Below are positions 8,672-17,097 of a stretch of DNA of 64,000 bases, in pieces. The notes beneath the pieces were generated by a model that saw only the letters and a list, made by a program, of their open reading frames with translations, was not told the DNA's origin and made no database searches. This DNA comes from Aliiroseovarius sp. S1339 (GTDB lineage Bacteria > Pseudomonadota > Alphaproteobacteria > Rhodobacterales > Rhodobacteraceae): contig NZ_JALPQG010000007.1 in assembly GCF_023195695.1 (NCBI RefSeq), positions 186,001 through 250,000 on the forward strand. The letters run 5' to 3'. Position 1 is the first letter of the stretch. Each line of letters starts with the position of its first letter. The position numbers and the translations under genes are program-made.

Positions 8672-11600
8672 GTGCTGCGCCCGCGCATTACGACGCCCCC
8701 GGCCAGATAGCCCAAGACCGCAATAGCTGCGCTGATCATGACAAACCGCGATATCCCCTGTGCGGTCACCCCCCAAGAGGCGACGGCCAGCGCAAAGGCA
8801 GCGATCATTGCCAGTGCGGCACCACCAACCAACAGTGTTGCTGACCTCAGGCCGCCGCGCTGACGCCCCCGCCATATCCGCTTCAGGGCATGCACCATGC
8901 GGCCCATGTCCGCCTGTATGGCCACCAAAGCGGGCACGACAAGCAAGACAAGCACCATGCCAAAGCCCAGCCCATAAGTCAGGGTGATCACGGTGGGTTT
9001 CAGAAATTGCGCTTGGCGCGACGATTCGTAAAGCAGTGGCCCCAGCCCCAGAACTGTTGTCATCGTGGTCAGCATAACCGCCCGCAATCGGTCTGCCGCC
9101 CCGTCGATGATTGCAGGAACCAGCCCACGCTCGCGTGCATATTCGTCGATGGTTGTAACTAACACGATTGAATCGTTGATGATGATCCCGGTCATCCCGA
9201 TCAGCCCAACGACCGAGAACATGGATAGCGGCACATCCCAATGAACGTGACCAAAGATCGCTCCGACCAACCCGAACGGAATGATCGCCATGACCACCAG
9301 TGGGCGGGTCCAACTTGAAAAGATCCACGCAAGCGTCAGGAAAATGCCCAGCAGCACCAGGATCAGACCAGATTGCGCGTCAGATAGGAACTCTTTCTGC
9401 TGTTCGGCCAAACCGCCCAGTTGGAAGGCGATGCCGAATTCCTCGGCCAATTCTGGCAGGATCTCAGTTTCGATTGTGCGTTGGATCTCCTCGGCGCGTG
9501 CGGCGTTGTTTTCGTCGATGTCGCCCGTGACCTTAACCAATCGGATGCCGTTTTCACGTTGCACACTGGCAAACCCAGTGCGCGACCGGACCGAGACAAG
9601 GTCGGCGAGGTTCACATAAGTGCCGCTTTCCGTACGCAGTTGCGTGCGTTCCAGAAAGTCTGACGTTAGTTCCTCTTCTGGAAGCTGAACTCGGATTTCA
9701 GCCGACCGCGTGCCATCGGGATAGCTCGCGGCTTCGATCCCGTTCAGCCGGTTGCGTAACACGCGCCCCAACCCGTCGATGGTAAAGCCAAGCGCCTGAC
9801 CTTGTGCGGTCAGATCAAGGATCAGTTCTTCTTTGTCATAAGACAGGCTGTCTTCCAGTGCCGAGACTTCGGGAAATGCCGTCATGCGGGTTCTGAACGC
9901 TTCGGATGCCGCTTTCAGCTGTTCAGAGGTCGCGCCAAAAAGTTCAACATCCAAACTGTCGCCGCCGGGGCCATAGCGGTTGCCACGGAATGACAGCACC
10001 TCTAGCAGCGGGTGGTTCGCAACCGCGTCCTGAAGCGCGCCAACAACGGCAAATGCGCTATAGGGGCGCAGGTCGGCGTCGATCAGCTCGACCGAAACGG
10101 ACCCAAGCAAATCGGTATCTTTGCTGTCCACACCTGACAAACCCCGCCCGGCATTGCCGCCAATTTGGGACAGCGCGTGCACCACAGGGTTGCGCCCGTG
10201 CTCGGCTTCAAATTCAGCACCGGTCTTTTCGACGGCGTCTTGGACAAGCCGCATCATGTCGAGCGTGTCATCCTTCGTCGCGCCCGAAACCATTGCGAAA
10301 TTGCCGGTGACCGAGGACCGTTCGGGTGCATTGAAGAAGCGGAAGGTCAGGTCACCCCGAATAAAGATCGAAGCCTGACTGGCAAGGATCAAAAGGGTCA
10401 TTGCGATAACTGGATAGCGGGCCTTGATCACGAAGCCCATCAGGGGGCGGAACGCGTGGTCGCGCACCCAGCGGAACCCCTTGTTCACCTGACGTGACGG
10501 CCAGTCATACCAGTGTTCTTTGGCGGTGTGCGTCAGGGCGTGGGACATGTGATGCGGCAGGATCAGGAAGCATTCTATCAAAGACGCCGCCAGCACGACG
10601 ATCACGGTGAAGGGAATGTCGGCGATCATGTCGCCAAACCGACCGCCAATGGCGGTCAGGCCGAAAAATGCGATGACTGTTGTCAGAGTGGCGGAAAACA
10701 CCGGGGGGAACATCCGCTTTGCAGCGTTTTCAGCGGCCTCAACCGGGCCTTCACCCAACCGACGCGCCCGGAAATCAGCATGTTCGCCCACGACAATCGC
10801 GTCATCGACAACGATCCCCAGCGTGATGATCAGCGCAAAAAGAGAGATCATGTTGAGGGTTAGCCCCGACATATACATCAGGAAAATCGCGGATGTCATC
10901 GCGACCGGAATGCCAGCTGCCACCCAAAACGCGGTGCGGGCGTTCAGGAACAAAAATAGCAGCAGAAGGACAAGCGACAGCCCCTGCAAGCCGTTCTTCA
11001 TCAGCATGTTGATCCGCGCCGTGATCAGGTCGGACCGGGTGCGCACGAGCGAGATTTTGACGCCTTCGGGCAGGGTTGTCAGAAGCTCGGCGCGCACCTC
11101 TTCGACGATTTCCTGCATTCGGATTGCGTCGCCTTGCGCGGATCGTGACACGTTAAGGGCAATCGCGGCGTCGTCGCCCACGAAATAGGATCGGTTGCGG
11201 TCAACGCCTTCGATCTTCACCTGCGCGACATCGCCAACGGTTAGTTTCGACCCATCAGGGTTCGAGCGAAGGACAATCGCCGCAAGTTGATCGGCGCTTC
11301 GTTTTGCGATGCCTGTGCGTACACGCGCCGCGCCGGATGCGACGTCGCCTGCCGGGGCGGCAGTGGCCTCGCCTGCGATTGCTTCTGCGATCTGGGCCAT
11401 CGTCACATCATGTTCGATCAGCGAAAGCGAGGTCACTTCGATGATCGTACGAGGGGCAACAAATCCGCGTATCCCGGTGCGCGTCACCCCCTGTTCAAAC
11501 AGGCGAATGATCATCTCATCAGCAAAACGCCCGAGCTGTTCGATTCCGACAGGGCCGGAAATCACCACATCAGTCACGCTGTCACGCCACGCACCGCGCC

Positions 11601-11994
11601 TGACCTGCGGCGTTTCGGCATCTTCTGGCAGGTCTGACAGCTCGTCCACGGCGGTTTGCACGTCGTCGGCTGCACGGGCGACATCCCAGCCGGGTTCAAA
11701 CTCCAGTGTGATGCTGGCGCTGCCTTCGAAAGACCGCGAACTGACGCTTTCCACGCCGTCAACCGCCAACAGCGCGGGTTCCATGATCTGGACAATCGCT
11801 TCGTCCACATCCTCGGCCCCGGCGCCCTGCCACGTGGTCTGTACCGAAACGCTTTCAATCACCACATCGGGAAAGAACTGTGCGCGCATTCGGGGATAGG
11901 AAAACACGCCAAGCACAATCAGAACCACAAGAAGAAGGTTCGCGACCGTGGCGTGGCGCGTAAAATAGGACAGAAGGTTCAGGTCACGTCCCAT
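8668..11994 (-). CDS. RND-family efflux permease (AcrB/MdtB-like)
   Basis: A 1108-residue proton-driven resistance-nodulation-division permease. The halves repeat: TM1 near 15-35, a large periplasmic loop, a helix bundle with the TM4 proton-relay pair (GIVVDDAIVVGEHAD, about 395-410), a second loop, and a second bundle (GLIGMTGIIINDSIVL). After the usual twelfth helix come about 60 more residues with two extra hydrophobic segments (LLVGGAALAMIAAFALAVA and FVMISAAIAVLGYLAGG). It starts 3 bases after its adaptor gene. The substrate is unknown, and no outer-membrane channel gene is adjacent. Confidence 0.93.
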   Translation of the reverse strand: MGRDLNLLSYFTRHATVANLLLVVLIVLGVFSYPRMRAQFFPDVVIESVSVQTTWQGAGAEDVDEAIVQIMEPALLAVDGVESVSSRSFEGSASITLEFEPGWDVARAADDVQTAVDELSDLPEDAETPQVRRGAWRDSVTDVVISGPVGIEQLGRFADEMIIRLFEQGVTRTGIRGFVAPRTIIEVTSLSLIEHDVTMAQIAEAIAGEATAAPAGDVASGAARVRTGIAKRSADQLAAIVLRSNPDGSKLTVGDVAQVKIEGVDRNRSYFVGDDAAIALNVSRSAQGDAIRMQEIVEEVRAELLTTLPEGVKISLVRTRSDLITARINMLMKNGLQGLSLVLLLLFLFLNARTAFWVAAGIPVAMTSAIFLMYMSGLTLNMISLFALIITLGIVVDDAIVVGEHADFRARRLGEGPVEAAENAAKRMFPPVFSATLTTVIAFFGLTAIGGRFGDMIADIPFTVIVVLAASLIECFLILPHHMSHALTHTAKEHWYDWPSRQVNKGFRWVRDHAFRPLMGFVIKARYPVIAMTLLILASQASIFIRGDLTFRFFNAPERSSVTGNFAMVSGATKDDTLDMMRLVQDAVEKTGAEFEAEHGRNPVVHALSQIGGNAGRGLSGVDSKDTDLLGSVSVELIDADLRPYSAFAVVGALQDAVANHPLLEVLSFRGNRYGPGGDSLDVELFGATSEQLKAASEAFRTRMTAFPEVSALEDSLSYDKEELILDLTAQGQALGFTIDGLGRVLRNRLNGIEAASYPDGTRSAEIRVQLPEEELTSDFLERTQLRTESGTYVNLADLVSVRSRTGFASVQRENGIRLVKVTGDIDENNAARAEEIQRTIETEILPELAEEFGIAFQLGGLAEQQKEFLSDAQSGLILVLLGIFLTLAWIFSSWTRPLVVMAIIPFGLVGAIFGHVHWDVPLSMFSVVGLIGMTGIIINDSIVLVTTIDEYARERGLVPAIIDGAADRLRAVMLTTMTTVLGLGPLLYESSRQAQFLKPTVITLTYGLGFGMVLVLLVVPALVAIQADMGRMVHALKRIWRGRQRGGLRSATLLVGGAALAMIAAFALAVASWGVTAQGISRFVMISAAIAVLGYLAGGVVMRGRST

Positions 11995-11997
11995 CCG

Positions 11998-13458
11998 CTA
12001 GTTCCCCATCCGCTGTTCCAGCCGCGCGAGCGTGTCTGCAGGAAGTGTGCCCTCATCAAGCTGGGCAAGGATGCGATTGCGTGCCTCATCGGGCATTCGT
12101 TCGTTGCTCTCCACGAAGTTGCGAAGAAGCGCGACACGTGCGGGGTCAAGCGTGATCATCTCGGCTTTTGGTTCAGGTGCTATGCCTTCGCCGTCGCGCA
12201 CCGGACGGACGCGAATACCGGCGCCAAGGGCCGGGGTGCGTTCTGTCACGATCTCTTGCCCCTCAAGCGCCGTGGCTTTGACGATCACGTCATTGCCCTG
12301 ACGGCGCAGCAATTCGACTTTGGCGCTGGTCAGGCGATCCTCGGGACCAAGCACAAGCACTTCGTTTTGTGCGTTTAGCGCCGAGGCAGGTAGCAGGACG
12401 GTGCCTTCCAGTGCAGGTTCGGCCACGACGACTGTGACGAAATCACCGGGGCGCATCCCCGGCGCGGGCGCAAGCGAGGCGAAAATTTGGCGACCCGTTT
12501 GCCCTTCGCCGACATCAGCGCTTTCGCGGTCAATGCGCCCGGTTGTGGTCAGGTTTACGCCGGTGGCGTCCAGCCGGACAGTGACATCGGTGTTGGTCAG
12601 CGTGCCGTCAGACCCCAACAGCCGCGCATATTGCGCTGCCGAGACGCGAAACCGCATCTCAAGCGCGGATGGGTCGATGATCCGCCCAAGTTTTTCGTTG
12701 GCCGTGACAACGCCACCACGCAGGGCGGTTACATCGGTCAGAACACCGCTGATTTCGGCAACGATTTGGGTTTCGTCAAGGCGGCGTTGGGCTTCGTCTA
12801 ACTGGATTTTACTGCGCCGCAAGGCCGCGTCGGCGGTCGACACGCGGGCTTGTGCGGTGATCACGGATTGTCGTTTGGCCAGCACAGCTTGTTGCGCCGC
12901 CGAAGCTGCAAGGGCGGCGGTTTCCACAGCCGCTTCGGTTCCTACACGCCGCTGCACCAGATCGCGTTGCCGTGTCAGGGCTGCTTCGCGCAGGTCGGCC
13001 TGACGCTTGGCATTGTCCAGATCGTCACCGGCCAGTTCCAAAGCCGCACGCGCGTCGCGCAGTTCCGCTTCGGCCTGCGTTACGTCGGTCTCGGCCAACT
13101 CGCGGGCAAACTCAAAATCCGTTGGGTCGATGCGCAGCAATTGATCGCCCTCGCGTACCACGCCGCCAGTTTCAAAGTTTGGCGCGATCTCGGTCACAGT
13201 GCCGCCGGTCAACGCGCGGACGTCCAGTTCCCGGCGGGCCGAGAGTTCACCATATGCCGTCAGCACAGGCGTCAGGGTTTGCGCCGTGACGGTCATGACA
13301 TTGGCCGAAAACACCCGTTCGCGGGCGGTCGGTTCGGCGCTATCGCGTTCAGCGCGGGCCTTGAAGGCAGAATTCACCATGCCAGCAGCCATTGCCACCA
13401 ACCCAAGGGTTGCGGCCAGAAGAAGCAGCCCGGTCAGGCTTCGGCCCAGAAAACGCAT
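11998..13458 (-). CDS. RND periplasmic adaptor (HlyD/MFP family)
   Basis: This 486-residue membrane-fusion protein should link the downstream permease to an outer-membrane channel. It has an N-terminal anchor or signal helix (about 9-27), lipoyl-like half-motifs (ELDVRALTGGTVTEIAPNFETGGVVREGDQLLRIDP, and GVLTDVTALRGGVV), and between them a long Ala/Glu/Arg-rich coiled-coil hairpin (about 130-225). Beta-barrel and membrane-proximal domains follow. It is the first gene of a two-gene operon with the permease. Confidence 0.93.
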   Translation of the reverse strand: MRFLGRSLTGLLLLAATLGLVAMAAGMVNSAFKARAERDSAEPTARERVFSANVMTVTAQTLTPVLTAYGELSARRELDVRALTGGTVTEIAPNFETGGVVREGDQLLRIDPTDFEFARELAETDVTQAEAELRDARAALELAGDDLDNAKRQADLREAALTRQRDLVQRRVGTEAAVETAALAASAAQQAVLAKRQSVITAQARVSTADAALRRSKIQLDEAQRRLDETQIVAEISGVLTDVTALRGGVVTANEKLGRIIDPSALEMRFRVSAAQYARLLGSDGTLTNTDVTVRLDATGVNLTTTGRIDRESADVGEGQTGRQIFASLAPAPGMRPGDFVTVVVAEPALEGTVLLPASALNAQNEVLVLGPEDRLTSAKVELLRRQGNDVIVKATALEGQEIVTERTPALGAGIRVRPVRDGEGIAPEPKAEMITLDPARVALLRNFVESNERMPDEARNRILAQLDEGTLPADTLARLEQRMGN

Positions 13459-13583
13459 GTTACTACTCCACTAAACGCCACAACATCCTGTCCTGCTCGG
13501 CCCCTGCAAGCAAGCGGCGCGTGGTCACAGTTGCGGCAAGTCAACGATCAGCAAACCGATTACGCTTTAAACGGATGGGCAGA

Positions 13584-14138
13584 TCATTTCCGTCGTTTAT
13601 GTTCGTCTAATCGCGGAAAAATTTCGACGAAGTTGCATGGCATGTGGCGGTAGTCCAACTGGTGAACCAAAATGTCGTCCCATGCGTCCTTGCACGCACC
13701 GGGGCTGCCGGGCAGGGCAAACAGATATGTACCGTTGGCCACGCCGCCCGTGGCGCGGCTTTGCACAGCCGAGGTGCCGATTTTGTTCATCGAAATAATG
13801 GTGAACACGGTCGCGAACGCCTCGATTTCCTTTTCATAGACATCGCGATGCGCCTCGACAGAGACATCGCGCCCCGTCAGCCCGGTGCCGCCGGTGGATA
13901 TGACCACGTCAATGTCGGGGTCCAGCGACCAGGCGCGCAGTTGATCCGCGATGTCGCCGCGTTCATCGCGGACAATCATTCGGTCGGCAAGAATGTGGCC
14001 CGCGTCCTCCAGCCGGGCGACCAAAGTGTCGCCGGATCGGTCCTCGTCCAGCTTGCGCGAGTCAGAGACCGTCAGCACGGCGATACGCACCGGAATGAAA
14101 TCACGGGTGGCGGCGGCGTCGGGCGTGATGTGGGACAT
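13584..14138 (-). CDS. moaB: Molybdenum cofactor biosynthesis protein MoaB
   Basis: MoaB/MogA-type proteins adenylylate or bind molybdopterin during molybdenum cofactor assembly. The 184-residue protein has the MoCF-binding motif STGGTGLTGRD at about 82-92 and the C-terminal LPGSPGACKDAWDDIL signature. It lies 9 bases after the phosphoesterase gene, so it may be the last gene of the uracil-DNA glycosylase-phosphoesterase-moaB unit. No other moa gene is near. Confidence 0.92.
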   Translation of the reverse strand: MSHITPDAAATRDFIPVRIAVLTVSDSRKLDEDRSGDTLVARLEDAGHILADRMIVRDERGDIADQLRAWSLDPDIDVVISTGGTGLTGRDVSVEAHRDVYEKEIEAFATVFTIISMNKIGTSAVQSRATGGVANGTYLFALPGSPGACKDAWDDILVHQLDYRHMPCNFVEIFPRLDEHKRRK

Positions 14139-14147
14139 GTGTTGATC

Positions 14148-14750
14148 CTAGCTAAGTGAAATCCAGTTGGGCGTTGGGCCGAGGTTCCAAACCTGCGTCG
14201 TGCCGATGTGGCCGCGCGCACCCCAAGCGTCGTGGATATGACCGCACAGGAGCCACTTCGGTGACAAACACTTCGCCGCATCCAGCACCGCATATGATCC
14301 CAAAGCCCCAAATTCAGAGTGCTGATCAGCCACGCCGTTTGGTGGCGAGTGAGAGATCAGGATATCGGCGTGCTCAATCGGGGATAGCATCGCATGCGCC
14401 TCGTTTTCGGTCAGGTCAAATGACTGCCACGGAATCGAAGGGGGTGGCGGAATGGCGCCGCCAATGCCTGCGATGGTCACGTCGTCAATCGTGATCGTTT
14501 CACCGTGCAAGATGGTCACGTCGCTGCCCGCAAAGGCGGCGCGCAGTTCGGTATCGGTTTCGTTGTTGCCGGGCACAAATACGGCCCGCGCGCCCCAATT
14601 GGCGAATGGGGCGACAAATTCAGCCAGCCCTTTGCGCTGATGGGCGTAATCACCCAAGCCAAGGATCAAGTCCGCGTCTTCAGCCGCCTTGAGCAAGTTT
14701 TTGGCCGCCAGCGTGCTAAGATGTAGGTCAGAAAAGGCGAGGATCTTCAT
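14148..14750 (-). CDS. Calcineurin-like metallophosphoesterase
   Basis: A compact 200-residue phosphoesterase with the full set of dimetal motifs in order: DLH near residue 8, GDYAH near 33, GNNE (the GNHE position) near 60, SHSPP near 132 and GHIH near 170. ATG 14750 was chosen because it starts directly before the first beta strand (MKILAFSDLHL) and overlaps the upstream glycosylase stop by four bases. The longer frame reads antisense-like residues of the neighbour. The substrate is not predictable. Confidence 0.88.
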   Translation of the reverse strand: MKILAFSDLHLSTLAAKNLLKAAEDADLILGLGDYAHQRKGLAEFVAPFANWGARAVFVPGNNETDTELRAAFAGSDVTILHGETITIDDVTIAGIGGAIPPPPSIPWQSFDLTENEAHAMLSPIEHADILISHSPPNGVADQHSEFGALGSYAVLDAAKCLSPKWLLCGHIHDAWGARGHIGTTQVWNLGPTPNWISLS

Positions 14751-15547
14751 TCCAAGTCTCGCAGCTTGGCCCGAATGGACAGAAGATCCGCCCAAGCCTC
14801 GCGTTTGGCGACAGGGTTGCGCAGAAGATAGGCCGGGTGCGTCATCGGCATGACGGGCTTGCCCCAACCCTGATCCCAGTTGCCACGCATCCGCAGGATG
14901 CCCTTGCGCCCCAACACCGTCTGACACGGCGTGTTGCCCATCAGGACCAGCAGGTCCGGCGCAACCAGTTGCACGTGGCGTTCCAGAAAGGGTGCCATCA
15001 TCGCGATTTCGTCAGCGCTGGGGTCGCGGTTGTTGGGTGGGCGCCACGGCATGACGTTGGTGATATAGATCGCATCTTTCGACAGGGGGGCGTCGCGCCC
15101 CAAGCCGATCGCGGCAAACATCTTGTCCAGAAGCTGCCCTGCGCGCCCGACGAACGGCTTGCCCGCGATATCTTCGTCCCGGCCGGGTGCTTCGCCGATG
15201 ATCATCACGCGTGCGCCGGGGTTGCCATCAGCGATCACCGTATTGCGCGCCCCGCGCTTCAACTCGCAGCCTTCGAAGGCTGCGATTGCATTACGCAGCG
15301 CCTCCAGATCACCGGCCGCAGCAGCCGCCTGTTTTGCCAAGGCAACATAGTCGGCTTGGGGTGCAGCGGGTTGTTTCGTCGGGGTAGCAGGAGCGGGGCT
15401 ATCTGGCGACACTTTCACGGGTTTTGGCGGGGTTGGTTCCAGTGCATAGCGGTCGACTGGCTCATCCCCGATCGCGTCTACCGCGCCCAGTTCGATATAC
15501 CACTCCAGAAGCGCCTTCGCGCTATGCCAGTCTTGTGCCGATTCCAT
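14747..15547 (-). CDS. Uracil-DNA glycosylase, family 4-like, without Fe-S cysteines
   Basis: The 266-residue protein matches the family 4/SPO1-polymerase-like uracil-DNA glycosylase fold: motif GEAPGRDED at 118-126, the PFVGRAGQLLDKM helix, and THPAYLLRNP at 236-245. It excises uracil from DNA to start base-excision repair. Canonical family 4 enzymes hold a 4Fe-4S cluster with four cysteines. Here only Cys94 remains: the other positions read Phe91, Trp168 (MPWRPP) and Met184 (MAPFL). A Pro-rich linker of about 35 residues (36-67) precedes the catalytic domain. It is the first gene of a unit with the phosphoesterase (ATGA overlap). Confidence 0.85.
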   Translation of the reverse strand: MESAQDWHSAKALLEWYIELGAVDAIGDEPVDRYALEPTPPKPVKVSPDSPAPATPTKQPAAPQADYVALAKQAAAAAGDLEALRNAIAAFEGCELKRGARNTVIADGNPGARVMIIGEAPGRDEDIAGKPFVGRAGQLLDKMFAAIGLGRDAPLSKDAIYITNVMPWRPPNNRDPSADEIAMMAPFLERHVQLVAPDLLVLMGNTPCQTVLGRKGILRMRGNWDQGWGKPVMPMTHPAYLLRNPVAKREAWADLLSIRAKLRDLE

Positions 15548-15670
15548 GGGGTATAGCCTAAGTGCGCGCGCAAGGAAGGTAAACGATCTGTTGTGCCAAT
15601 CAGACGCAGAAGGGATGGACGCGCCCGCCCCCCGATCCTATAAGCATCTAACCACAGGACGGAGGCCCAA

Positions 15671-16633
15671 ATGACATTCCGCCAACGCCATCTTTTGGGG
15701 ATCGAACAGCTTCACCCCGAAGAGATTAAAACCGTTCTTGATCTGGCCGACAGCTATGTGGATCTGAACCGTTCCACGCAGAAACGATCTGATGCTCTGG
15801 CCGGACTGACCCAGATCAACATGTTCTTCGAAAACTCGACCCGCACGCAGGCCTCGTTCGAGATTGCCGGCAAGCGTCTGGGTGCGGACGTAATGAACAT
15901 GGCAATGCAGGCTTCGTCGATCAAAAAAGGCGAGACGCTGATTGATACGGCACTGACACTGAACGCCATGCACCCGGATTTGCTGGTGGTGCGTCACCCC
16001 CAATCGGGCGCGGTGAACCTGTTGGCCGAGAAGGTGAATTGCGCGGTGTTGAACGCGGGGGACGGGCGGCACGAACACCCCACGCAGGCGCTGTTGGATG
16101 CGTTGACAATCCGACGCGAGAAGGGGCGGCTGCATCGTCTGACCGTGGCCATCTGCGGCGACATTGCCCACAGCCGCGTGGCGCGGTCCAACCTGATCCT
16201 GCTGGGCAAAATGGAAAACCGCGTGCGCCTTGTTGGGCCGCCAACGCTGATGCCCTCCCAAATCGACCAGTTCGGGGTCGAGGTCTATGACGACATGGAG
16301 GAAGGTCTGAAGGACGCCGATGTCGTGATGATGCTGCGCCTTCAGCGTGAACGGATGGATGGCGGCTTTATCCCGTCCGAACGTGAATACTATCACCGCT
16401 TCGGATTGGACGCTGAAAAGCTGGCCCATGCCAAGCCCGACGCCATCGTCATGCATCCCGGCCCGATGAACCGGGGGGTCGAAATTGACGGCACCATCGC
16501 CGACGACATCAACCGATCCGTCATTCAGGAGCAGGTCGAAATGGGCGTCGCCGTGCGCATGGCCGCGATGGACCTTCTGGCCCGCAACCTGCGCGCCTAC
16601 CGTGCCGCCAAGCCCGAGGGTGTCTATGTCTGA
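15671..16633 (+). CDS. pyrB: Aspartate carbamoyltransferase catalytic subunit
   Basis: PyrB condenses carbamoyl phosphate with aspartate, the committed step of pyrimidine synthesis. The 320 residues match the family. The carbamoyl-phosphate loop is [13 protein letters not shown] (about 52-64), and the [11 protein letters not shown] segment and the C-terminal [13 protein letters not shown] motif are present. GGACGGAGG precedes the start. No regulatory pyrI is seen. Instead a degenerate dihydroorotase lies two genes downstream, as in bacteria whose aspartate transcarbamylase is a PyrB-pseudo-dihydroorotase complex. The next gene overlaps by 8 bases. Confidence 0.97.
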   Translation: MTFRQRHLLGIEQLHPEEIKTVLDLADSYVDLNRSTQKRSDALAGLTQINMFFENSTRTQASFEIAGKRLGADVMNMAMQASSIKKGETLIDTALTLNAMHPDLLVVRHPQSGAVNLLAEKVNCAVLNAGDGRHEHPTQALLDALTIRREKGRLHRLTVAICGDIAHSRVARSNLILLGKMENRVRLVGPPTLMPSQIDQFGVEVYDDMEEGLKDADVVMMLRLQRERMDGGFIPSEREYYHRFGLDAEKLAHAKPDAIVMHPGPMNRGVEIDGTIADDINRSVIQEQVEMGVAVRMAAMDLLARNLRAYRAAKPEGVYV

Positions 16634-17084
16634 GCATGACTTCGAACTGGAACCCCGTTTGGAAAGCCAGACCGGCCCTGCGCTTGAGCCGGGCGAGCGG
16701 CTGATCGAAAGCTTCTCCGGCAACCTGACCACCTATGTGAAAGAGCACGTCTTGCTGGCTGCGCTGGGGTCCGTTCTGATGTCTGGCATCCTGATCTATA
16801 TGGGCAATCCCCATGCCTGGACTGGTGTTGTCGGGGCTGTCGCCGCCATCGCCGTGCGCGGGGTCTATGTGGCGCGCGAACAGGTCGGGTTCACATGGTA
16901 TCTGACAAACCGGCGGCTGATCGGTCCGGGGGGCCGCTCGATCCTGCTGGGTAATATCGCCAAGGTGAACACCATTTTCTCGGCCGCTCAGGTTGTGACA
17001 GCCACAGGCGACAAGTACATGATGAAGTATCAGGCCGACACCAAGGCCACCCAAGCCGCGATCAATCGCGCGCGTGGGGCGTAA
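16626..17084 (+). CDS. Bacterial PH-domain (DUF304-like) membrane protein
   Basis: A 152-residue protein with an acidic N-terminus, two hydrophobic helices (about 42-60 and 66-82) and a C-terminal half that reads as a short bacterial PH-like domain ([15 protein letters not shown], then [14 protein letters not shown]). The start overlaps the end of pyrB by 8 bases in another frame, which argues for translational coupling and the short form. The function is unknown. Its place between pyrB and the dihydroorotase-like gene may be transcriptional convenience only. Confidence 0.8.
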   Translation: MSEHDFELEPRLESQTGPALEPGERLIESFSGNLTTYVKEHVLLAALGSVLMSGILIYMGNPHAWTGVVGAVAAIAVRGVYVAREQVGFTWYLTNRRLIGPGGRSILLGNIAKVNTIFSAAQVVTATGDKYMMKYQADTKATQAAINRARGA

Positions 17085-17097
17085 GGGGAGCCTTGGC

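Noticed and set aside
14140-14175. TGATCC near the moaB/phosphoesterase junction as another RpoE promoter
   Set aside because: The position 18 bases downstream reads TTGGGC, not a TA-rich -10 box, and no plus-strand gene follows it.
15638-16732. A 364-codon minus-strand frame opposite pyrB
   Set aside because: It is a shadow of pyrB; its composition is His/Gln/Val-rich without family features.
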